Shown: in pieces, positions 56,165 to 64,000 of the stretch
Numbering within the stretch: position 1 is the first letter of the stretch
Layout of the letters: each line of letters begins with the position of its first letter
Assembly: GCA_958295665.1 (NCBI GenBank)
Contig: OY282558.1
Location: 186,970,015 to 187,034,014, forward strand
Reading direction: 5' to 3'
DNA length: 64,000 bases
From: Tipula vernalis
Lineage: Eukaryota > Arthropoda > Insecta > Diptera > Tipulidae
The notes under the pieces: model-generated
Database searches by the model: none
What the model was told of the DNA's origin: nothing
Seen by the model: only the letters and a program-made list of their open reading frames with translations
Program-made: the position numbers and the translations under genes

Positions 56165-56868
56165 TCATTGAGCGCCGTAGCACCGTAGACATACTACTTG
56201 GAGTCGATATTTTTGCAAAGGCCATGCAAGGTCAGACTCGTAAACTAAACAATGGTCTCATTGCAATGAATACAGTATTTGGATGGGTAATAGCCGGAAA
56301 TAGCATTAACATTAATCAACCAGAAACGAAGAACTTCAACATATTAATTGATATTGATCGTAGTCTGAAACAATTTTGGGAAGTTGAGGAAATACGAACC
56401 ACTTACAAGCAATCAACTGAAGAAGAAGAAGCATGCGAGAAACTTTATAAAACTACTACGTCCAAGGGGGCAGACAATAAGTTCATTGTAAGATTACCGT
56501 TTCGCGAAGTACAGAGTACATTAGGCTCATCTTTTCACTCGGCGATGAGTAGATTGCAGTCTATAGAGAGGAAATGTCGCACAAATAAAGATTTCAAGGA
56601 AATGTATACGCAATTTATGAGAGAGTATATCGAACTAGGGCACATGACCAAAATCAAGGGACCTGTTTCAAAGGGAAGTTATTATTTGCCTCATCACGGT
56701 GTGCTACGAGAGACAAGCTCGACTACCAAATTAAGGGTAGTGTTTGACGGTTCCGCCAAATCTGTTAATGGTCGGTCGCTAAATGATGTGTTGTTGGTTG
56801 TACCAACCATCCAAGATACCCTCATTCAAATTTTAATCCGTTTCAGGCAACACAAATTTAAAAAGTCG
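56165..56868 (+). pseudogene. Second protease-RT segment inside the integrase
   Basis: An open frame reads VDILLGVDIFAKAM, MNTVFGWVIAGN, FIVRLPFREVQSTLGSS, YYLPHHGVLRE, TTKLRVVFDGSAKS and LNDVLLVVPTIQDTL. These are the same blocks as 53600-54260 but with clearly different residues, so the segment comes from another BEL family. It ends before the palm catalytic Asp. On its right the integrase resumes with KSYGCVFVC. Both borders carry ATTTAA. Confidence 0.85.
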
Positions 56869-57420
56869 AAAATCGTATGGCTGTGTATTCGTCTGTGTGT
56901 GTACAAAGGCTTTACACATAGAAATCGTTACCGATTTAACAACAGGCGGCGTCCTATAACCGATGTCTATTCAGATAATGGGTCAAACTTTCGCTGTGCA
57001 AAGCGAAAAATTGACGAGTTAAATCAGTTTGTGACAAAAAATGAAAACGGATTAGTATCAACCCTACTGAAAAAGCATCAGATAACGTGGCATTTCATAC
57101 CAGCATATGCTCCACATTTTGGTGGGCTCTGGGAGGCCAGTGTTCGGTCAATAAAAACACATCTGAAGAAAGTCACCGGTGATAAAGTCTTATCTATGGA
57201 AGAACTGCATACGTTGTTAGTTCAAATTGAAGCCATGCTAAATAACAGGCCCTTGTTTATCAGTGGTCACGAAGTCCAAGATGTACTTACGCCATCACAT
57301 TTTTTAGTGGGAACGCAATGGGTTGCGTTACCACCACTCGAAACTAGCTCCATATCATATAATAGGTTGTCACAATTACCAGTAATTAAACAAGTTACCA
57401 GTGAACAGGCGTTATGTTGA
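56869..57420 (+). pseudogene. BEL integrase catalytic core, 3' half
   Basis: TKALHIEIVTDLTTGG precedes a small deletion and shift. Then VYSDNGSNF carries the second catalytic Asp, HFGGLWEASVRSIK the Glu, and MLNNRP the conserved distal block. The frame stays open to TGA at 57418-57420. The region with R-R-G before the D-N-G is lost. Confidence 0.85.
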
Positions 57421-57885
57421 CAAACCACGAAGAAAAAAAAATTAAATCAATTAAGTAACAAAAACCAAACAAACTAAGTACAACGTGCATATATCTACAT
57501 ACCAGTGACCAGTTACAGTTACCCACGATATGCATATAGCATCTCATACGAATAAGCGATCAGCTGGACAGAAGTACCAAATTATGAAGTATCTAAGTAA
57601 TATTCATACGAGCTGTCCAACCATTCTAAAGGAAACCAACCCTCAATTGTATACCAGTACATGAAGCCACATTGGAGAATCAATCTTACTATTAAATGAA
57701 CCACCAGTGTAGTCAGTAGCCGATGTATTTCATATCCAAATGACCTACTGAAGGAACCATTTATGACACCAAAGGATATAATAATCAATAGCCGAGACGG
57801 GAGACGACACTTTGACATGTTTACACAGCGATATAGAGATTAACCGGTTGCAGCAAAAAATTGAACTTGAATCACTTAATTCAAC

Positions 57886-57896
57886 GAGGCGGAGGA
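57886..57896 (+). other. Polypurine tract of the BEL element
   Basis: GAGGCGGAGGA lies directly before the 3' LTR, as expected for the plus-strand primer. Confidence 0.8.
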
Positions 57897-57962
57897 TGTC
57901 TAATGTCCAGATGTTATTTATGAATTTGGATCTAAAAAAAATAATAATAGTTATTATAGTTG
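57897..57962 (+). repeat. BEL 3' LTR, first part
   Basis: TGTCTAATGTCCAG to ATTATAGTTG; it matches the first 66 bp of the 5' LTR and is then cut by the reverse-strand LINE. Confidence 0.9.
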
Positions 57963-58187
57963 TTTTTTTTTTGTTTTTTTATGGTTTAGTTTGTTTGTTT
58001 GGTTTAAACATTACTATTTACATCACCAAAATTTACAGATTACTTCATTTTGTTTTAAACGTCAAATTTTCCGATTTTTATTATTTTTTTTTTTTTTTTT
58101 GATGAATTTATATTTTTTTTTTTTGTTGTTGGTAGTTCTTCTCGATGATTTTGTTGTTTTTTTTTTATTTTTTTATTTTATTTTATT

Positions 58188-61100
58188 TTATATATGTGTT
58201 TCAGTTTCTCTTACAAATTTGCTCAATTCAATGTATTCTTTGTTATCATTTTTTGTTAAGATGTCTTCCAATTTTTTCCCCTCTATTGTTTTGTATTTTG
58301 TTCTGATGTTATCAAACTTTTTACATTCTACAATTATATGTCTTGCATCCTCTTTTATGTTGCATACTTCACATTTATCATCTTCTATTTTTTTTATTAA
58401 TTTGAGATATTTTTTGTCGAAAGTGTGGTTTGTCCTCAGCCTAGTAATTTTTTTAACTGTTCCGCAATCTAAATTCTTTTTGTGGAACCATGGCTTCATT
58501 GTTGTTATACCTTTTATGTTTTTTCTGTGCTGATTTCCTTTTGTTTCTGTTTTCTGTAGAAATTCCCTGTTCCATTTTTTGTATAGATTTTTTTTGAATA
58601 TTTGTATGTTGTCCTCAATGGGGGTTTTGATTTTGATATTTCTGTTTGATTTTGCTCCATTTTTAGCCGCCATATCCGCTTCCTCATTCCCATAAATTTT
58701 TATATGACTAGGGATCCATATCATTTCTGCTTTGATATTGTTTATTTGTAATGTGTTGTGTATTAAATTTTCATAGTACTTTGTGTGTTTGTTGTTATTT
58801 TGATTTCTTAATGCAATGCATGTTGACAGTGAGTCGGTTATTATCGTTATTTCTTTTAGATTGTGTGATATTGCTCTTGTGATTGCTTCTAATATTGCTA
58901 TTATTTCTGTTGTTTTTGTAGATATTTGTTCTGATATGTTGTGGCTGATGCTGAGTTCATTGTATTTGTTGTATATGCCGATTCCCCTATTCTCATTTGT
59001 CGCTGATCCGTCCGTATAACTGATATTTTTTTTTTCGTGTTTTCTTAAGAATTCTGTTGTTATTTGTTTTAGTTGCATTGTATTATAATTATTCTTATTT
59101 TTTAATTCTTGATGAAGTTCTGTGTTTATTATTAAGTTTGTTTCTTTCCAGTTGCACTCTTCCTCTTTTTTTCTTACCGGTATTTTATTTAATATGTCTT
59201 TGTGAATCCTGTATATATTTCCTGGTGTTCCGTGACCAGTTCTGTGTTATTGTATAATTGTTTCGCCACGTAGATATAGTTAAACAATTCGTTTTTAAGT
59301 TCTATCGGTAATTCTCCTGCTTCTGCTATTACCGCCGTTATTGGTGTACTGCCAGTCAAACCCATGCATACTCTTAAACCGATGTTTATTATTTTTTGTA
59401 ATGTATCTTTGTTTTTTTGTTGGTTGTTATGTTAGCGCTATACCTTATTCTGCTTTCTATCAGACTTTTATATAGGTTGAGTAGTGATGCAGGGTGAGCT
59501 CCTGAATTTTTTCTTGCAAACATTTTTATTATGTTTGTAGCAGTAATACATCTGTTTTTTAATGCTTTGTGATGTGCTAAGAAATTTAGTTTCGCATCTA
59601 TATAAAATCCTAACGATTTTATCAGATTGGATTTTGTGATGTTAATGTTGTTTATTTTTATGCTTATTGTTCTATTTGTCCTTTTGTTGTTTATTATCAT
59701 GAATGAAGTTTTGTTATGGTTCATGTTTAGGTTTAGTTCATTTAGCATTTGGTTGAAGTTATTTATATATTTGTTTGCTTTTTTCTCTGCTTCTTTTAGT
59801 TCATTATCTGTAATGATCATTATAAAGTCATCTGCATATTGTAGAAGTTTGATTTCTTTTTCGTTGATCTTGTGTAATTGGCTAGTGTATATATTAAAAA
59901 GATCCGGACTTAAAGGATCGCCTTGTGGCAGTCCTTCACTTGTTATTATTTGTGCTGTGCCATTTTCCGACTGGAATGTTATTTTTCTATTTATAAGTGC
60001 TTTATAGATCCAGTTTGTGAAACAGTTCGGGATTTTTAAGTTCTGTATTTTCTTCACTAACTTTATTGTGTTGACCCTATCGAATGCCTTTTCTACATCT
60101 GTTGAAATTATTATTATTATGTACTTGTTTTCTTTCTTGCCTTTTTCTATGATGTTTATCAGATGATTTGCGTAGTCTGCTGTAGATTTTCCTTTTTTAA
60201 ATCCATATGTTGTTTCCGGTAAAATTTTTAATTCGTCTGTTATATTGTTTAATTTTTTTTTTATTAGTTTTCCTGTGATTTTGGCAAAAGTAGAGTATAA
60301 GTGGATGCCTCTATAGCTTTCTATTTCGTTTTTGTTTTTGTTAGGTTTAATTATCGGGATGATTTTAATTTTTTTCCATATTTCAGGATACTCTTGATTT
60401 TCCCAAATTTTATTAATGTGTTCTGTTAATTTTATTGTATGGCTTAATGGCAGGTTTTTTAAAATTTTGTACGAGATTTTATTTATTCCCGGTGCCGTGT
60501 TTTTACTATCCTGAATTATTCTGTGTACCTCCTCATAACTAAATTCTTCATTTATGTGTGCTGTTGGTAATGTCATCAATTGATCTTTTTTGACTTCTGA
60601 TTTCGAAATGTTGTGGTCCATGAATTTTTTTATATTGTCATCGTTGTTGAAAAGATTGAAATTTTCTCCTTTTTTGTTGTTAAATATTCTTATTTTACTC
60701 CATATTTCTTTTGAATTTAGATTTGGGTTAATTTCATTTATAAATGAATTCCAGGTTTTCTTTTTTTCTCTTCTAATCTCTAACTTCAATTTGTTTGTCT
60801 CTTTTCTTAATTCCATTTCTATGTAGATGTTTCCTCTGTTGTTGTTATATAGTTTCAGTTTTTGTTTTTTTATTTCCCACATTTTTCTTATTTTTTCTGT
60901 CCACCAGATTTTCGAAGTGTATTTGTTGTTTTTTTTTTATTGTGATAGTGTTTTTTTCTATTATGTTTTGAAGTTCTAACTCGTAATCTGTTATATCAAA
61001 AGTATGTAATGGGTTCAGATTTATTATATCTTCCAATATCTTCTTATTATTGGTTTTGGTTGTTGAATTGTTATGAAAAGTGTTATTATTCTCTATTTTG

Positions 61101-61768
61101 ATTCGAATGGGTAGATGATCCGAGTTTCCCACTTTGTTGTTGTCTACTGACCAGGTTGTTTTATTTGTTAGATCTTGTGTTATTAATGTTATGTCTATCG
61201 TTGAGCTTTTCCCATTGTGTCCTATCCATGTGTGTTCTCCATTGTTCATTATTATGTAATTTGAATTTGATAATATCTTGGCTATAGATTTTCCTCTATA
61301 ATCTTCTTTGCTGTTGGTCTCCCATGAAATATGATGGCCGTTGATGTCTCCCATTATTATTGTGTTTTTGTTATTATTGTGGTCTTTTATTATGTTGTTA
61401 AATTTGTTTTGTATTATTTTGTTGTTTATGTTAGGAGGAATGTAAATTCCTATTAGATTTAGTTTGTCATTTTTAGAGTCCGTTATCTGAATTTTTATGG
61501 TTTCTATTGGATCGTAATTTGTATTTGTATTTATCTCCTTTGAATTGAGTTTATTATTAATTATGAAGCCCACTCCTCCATAGTTGTCCGGTTTATTTTT
61601 TAAATAAAGTTGATTATTTTTGAATTTTATGTTGTTGTTGTCCTTTGTTCATGTTTCACTTAAAAATGTTATTTCTATTTTTTCTTTGTGTATGTAGTGA
61701 TCTAGTTCATCTTTGTTATGTCTGAGACTTCTTATATTTATCTGCATCATATTTATGGCGTTGGTCAT
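58188..61768 (-). pseudogene. LINE ORF2: endonuclease, reverse transcriptase, RNase H
   Basis: The ATG at 61768 reads MTNAINMMQINIRSL. FLSET is followed by TGA (61649-61651) where the family has Trp. Then MGDINGHHISWE, STIDITLI and NSDHLPI complete the endonuclease. A shift in the T10 run near 60929-60938 leads to the RT frame (60882-59389): YRGIHLYSTFAKI, YGFKKGKSTADYANH, STDVEKAFDRV, GLPQGDPLSPDLFNIYTS and the YADDF catalytic box. After another break RNase H (59078-58188) shows ISYTDGSATN, TEIIAILEA, ITDSLS and WIPSHIKIYGNEEAD, with all four acidic or His positions kept. It ends with CEVCNIKEDARHIIVEC, a C-terminal zinc box. Three lesions prevent a full protein. Confidence 0.9.
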
Positions 61769-61775
61769 GTAATTT

Positions 61776-63173
61776 TATAAATTTTTGATTTGTTTTTTTG
61801 TTGTATTCAGGCACTTATCTATATCTTGTAATTTCTCTAGTATTTCCATTAATGCTAGATCTGCTTGCGCTCCTCCTGTTTCTCCTGTTGGATTTAGAAA
61901 GTTTTGTGCAGTTGATTGTATTTTTCTGTTTATAACTGATACTTCCATTAAAGAGTTTTTTATATTGTTGATTTCGTCTCTTAGTATTTTATTATCTTCT
62001 GCATTTTTTTATTTATTAGCGTTATTTCATTTTTTAATTTTTCTAAATCCATTTGATTTTTGTTTTCATTGCTTAAATGTGGAAAGTTTTCGTTGTCCAA
62101 AATGAATTCCTTTTGTCTCCTGGGTTTAATGATATTCCTTGCTTCATTATATGATATTTTTTTAGTTACCATCATGTATTTTATTTTTTTTTGATTCTTA
62201 AATTCTTCACATATATAATAGTTTGTTATATGATTTTCTCCACAATAGTAACATTTTGCGTTGTTTTTACATTCGGATTTGATGTGGTCTCTTTCCGCGC
62301 AATTTAAACATTTTTGTTGCCCTCTGCAGTGCTTTTGTGTATGTCCATATATAAGACATTTTTTACATAACAGTGGTTTTGGAATGTAATATGTGACTCT
62401 CCTGTTTACTCCGTAGATTTTTATTCCATATGGTAGGTTAGTCGTCCTGAAAGTTATCTTTATTGCATTTGTCGGTTTGATTTTCTTTTCATTGTTGTTC
62501 CATCTGTTTATTCTTTCTATCTTGACTACTTTTGCGCTGGCTGTTATGTTTATTTTTAATTCCTCCAGGTCTGCATTAATGGGAATTTTATTAATGAAAC
62601 CAATTGTTTCTAACATGAAGTTTGGCACATAAGCATTGTAATGAAGGATCCGTTCTAAATCTGGACTTTTTAGTATTTGATTTGCTGTTTTAGCTTCTCT
62701 TGTTTGTACTCTTACTTTGTTTTTACCAAATTGTTTTATCTCTAATATCTTTCCATAATTAAGTGAATTTAATTTCTCCGCAATTATTAAGTCTTCTATT
62801 CCTTTTTTCTCTAAAATCACGTAATATGGCCCTACGTCTCCTGCCATATATTTATTTTTATTTATATTCACTTTTATTGTGTCTATTCCATTGTTATTGG
62901 TTGTTTGTAATTTTTCCGAGTTATCTTTTTCATTTTCCTGTTCAAAACCTCTGAACTCTTCATTTGTTGTATTTTCTCTTATTTCTGCGTCGTCCATTTT
63001 GATTTCTTCTGTTTCTATTTGTATATTATTATTGGTTTTCATATTATTATTTTTCTTTGATTTTAAGTTTCTTTTTAATTTGTTTATATTGTTTTCATGT
63101 TTTATTAGTTTTATTAATTTACTTCTCTGTTCCTTAGCATTTTTTTGTCGTAAACATCTGTAATTTTAGACAT
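61776..63173 (-). pseudogene. LINE ORF1 (Gag-like, three zinc knuckles)
   Basis: The natural start is probably ATG at 63173-63171 (MSKITDVYDK). A one-base change in the T7 run at 63140-63146 shifts the reading into the long frame whose first ATG is at 63042. The middle has KMAGDVGPYY-like and EIKQFGKNKVRV segments of an RNA-binding fold. The knuckles are CKKCLIYGHTQKHC, CLNCAERDHIKSEC and CYYCGENHITNYYIC. A second shift in an A-run near 62000 separates the C-terminal coil (DEINNIKNSLMEVSVINRK) that runs to the TAA at 61776-61778. ORF2 starts 7 nt later. Confidence 0.85.
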
Positions 63174-63425
63174 TTTTTTTAATGGCGTCTGCGTGTCACC
63201 CCTAAGTGCGACCATGCGACTTTCGTCTTTGTTTTCCACTATTAATTTTTTTGTTTTTTGTTTTTATTCACTATACTGTATTATACACACTATACACACT
63301 AAAATAACTATTTAATTTTTTTAACTATGATATATGTATTAATTATTTATTAAGCGTCACTTTATAAAATATTTTCCACACACTACTTTGTTTCTCAAAC
63401 GTTCGAGAAGGAATGATTATAGTTG

Positions 63426-63877
63426 TTGATTAGATTGCAGCAGCTTCCAAATGTCAAATGTCTGTAAATGTCAAATTTAGATCGAACAAGTAGTTATTTT
63501 TTTGTAACACTGTTAATTTAGGTCGGTTAAGTAGATTTTTTGTAACACTGTCGATTTAGGTCGATCAAGTAGATGTTTTGGTAACAAAAAGGGTAAGATA
63601 GAACTATAAAATTATTCGAAGATGGCAGCAAATATTAAATTTAAGTAGTCAAGAAAAAAAAAAAGAATTGTAAATTTAGTAAAAAAAAAAAAGACAAGGG
63701 AGTCTGTAAAAAATCTTCGAAGAGAAAGTCAAAAAAATAGTGTTTACCTTGCCCACCATATTGGCCAACTGTAATGCGATTATTATCGGGGTAAATAAAA
63801 AATATTACAACACAATTGTTTGATTATAACGAAGTGCAGAAACAAAATACAGTCCACTTGCCCACGAAATTTATACA
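63426..63877 (+). repeat. BEL 3' LTR, second part
   Basis: It continues the LTR from TTGATTAGATTGCAGCAG to TTTATACA. It contains a duplicated GTAACACTGT-CGATTTAGG block and about 120 bp absent from the 5' LTR. Confidence 0.9.
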
Positions 63878-64000
63878 CACTAATTCAATTCAATTATTCA
63901 ATCATACAATTCAATCATTCAGAATAATTCATCACCCATTCATCGCCACAATATACCAATCAATTACATCCACACAACATTTATTCAAACACATCAATCA
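63878..64000. other. Right flank
   Basis: After the likely duplication CACTA comes a low-complexity stretch of AATTCAATCA-type words. No gene is seen. Confidence 0.5.

Larger units (their letters stand above)
57963..63415 (-). mobile_element. Reverse-strand LINE with EN, RT and RNase H (I/R1-like), nested in the BEL 3' LTR
   Basis: 5.45 kb, flanked by the 10-bp duplication ATTATAGTTG (57953-57962 and 63416-63425). A T-run at 57963-57979 is its poly(A). Order on the reverse strand: about 240 nt of 5' UTR, ORF1 with three knuckles, a 7-nt gap, ORF2 with endonuclease, RT and RNase H, a 3' UTR and the tail. RNase H after RT occurs in I, R1 (some), LOA and related clades. Coding is extremely A-rich with many N, K and I codons. 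Lesions are few and mostly in homopolymer runs. Confidence 0.9.
51487..63877 (+). mobile_element. BEL/Pao LTR retrotransposon, mosaic, with nested LINE
   Basis: LTRs start TGTCTAAT and end TTTATACA; the flanks CATTA (51482-51486) and CACTA (63878-63882) look like a 5-bp duplication with one change. Internal order: Gag with knuckles, protease, RT, RNase H, integrase. A second, diverged protease-RT segment (56165-56868) splits the integrase, and a reverse-strand LINE (57963-63415) splits the 3' LTR. All reading frames are damaged. Without the LINE the element is about 6.9 kb. BEL/Pao identity rests on Gag wording, the RT box YVDDLLSGA and the integrase. Confidence 0.9.

Noticed and set aside
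57812..58533. Forward-strand ORFs rich in F, L and V looking like membrane proteins
   Set aside because: They are antisense to the A-rich LINE (RNase H end and poly(A)); T-rich DNA gives hydrophobic translations.
59627..63163. Other forward-strand hydrophobic ORFs
   Set aside because: Shadows of the reverse-strand LINE ORF1 and ORF2, which have clear domain motifs.
1..64000. CRISPR arrays, bacterial operons, ribosome binding sites, rRNA genes
   Set aside because: Nothing of the kind; repeats here are eukaryotic transposons and satellites, and no regular spacer pattern exists.
1..64000. Host protein-coding genes with introns
   Set aside because: I looked for non-transposon conserved motifs in all substantial frames and found none; small or fast-evolving exons could still be missed.

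Overview
The window looks like repeat-rich, AT-rich nuclear DNA of an insect, most probably a fly. The evidence is the mix of transposable elements: Jockey-clade LINEs with 12-bp target duplications, a BEL/Pao element, an Osvaldo/Ulysses-like LTR element primed by tRNA-Lys, mariner and Tc1 relatives, a Polinton-type DNA polymerase, and a Foldback-like element. I found no convincing host gene, rRNA gene, intact tRNA gene or CRISPR array. Almost every supported feature is a mobile element, often nested in another. No search was run: family names rest on motifs read by eye, and boundaries rest on target-site duplications (TSDs) and inverted repeats.

Layout, 0-14.5 kb: a reverse-strand LINE RT scrap; a ~303-bp MITE; a nearly complete Jockey-type LINE (1475-4981); a reverse-strand LINE ORF1 scrap; a short satellite; a second MITE family; a Tc1-like element inserted in a CR1-like RT (8.76-10.25 kb); a second copy of the 303-bp MITE; then about 3.7 kb without genes. 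Layout, 14.5-22.4 kb: an LTR retrotransposon with 1.33-kb LTRs, a tRNA-Lys primer site and one gag-like ORF but no pol, lying between two arms of an older inverted repeat. Layout, 22.4-33.5 kb: the 5' part of a gypsy/Mag-like element with a SINE-like insertion, BEL-type pol and env-like remnants, a 3.6-kb long-terminal-inverted-repeat element with a protein-primed DNA polymerase B fragment and a branched palindrome, a MITE at its right end, a second SINE-like copy, and an RTE-like endonuclease scrap.

Layout, 35-47 kb: a mariner-superfamily transposase split by a 469-bp MITE (9-bp TSD); three solo LTRs punctuated by the same ATAG; a second Jockey element with 12-bp TSDs and an internal deletion; a 2-kb inverted-repeat element with a 9-bp TSD and a transposase-like/cysteine-box protein remnant; an internally deleted mariner; and a Foldback-like element made of about 16-bp minisatellite units. 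Layout, 50.9-64 kb: a mariner relic beside a BEL/Pao element (51487-63877). The BEL element contains a second, diverged protease-RT segment inside its integrase, and its 3' LTR is split by a reverse-strand LINE with EN, RT and RNase H.

The genes do not form a cellular pathway. They are retrotransposition modules (gag, protease, RT, RNase H, integrase, endonuclease) and DNA-transposon modules, nearly all decayed. The most complete are Jockey copy 1 (one frameshift), the 509-codon gag-like ORF of the LTR element, and the reverse-strand LINE in the BEL 3' LTR. The most informative structures are the exactly bounded nested insertions, the ATAG solo-LTR array, the 9-bp-TSD inverted-repeat elements, the Foldback-like element and the polymerase-carrying inverted-repeat element.
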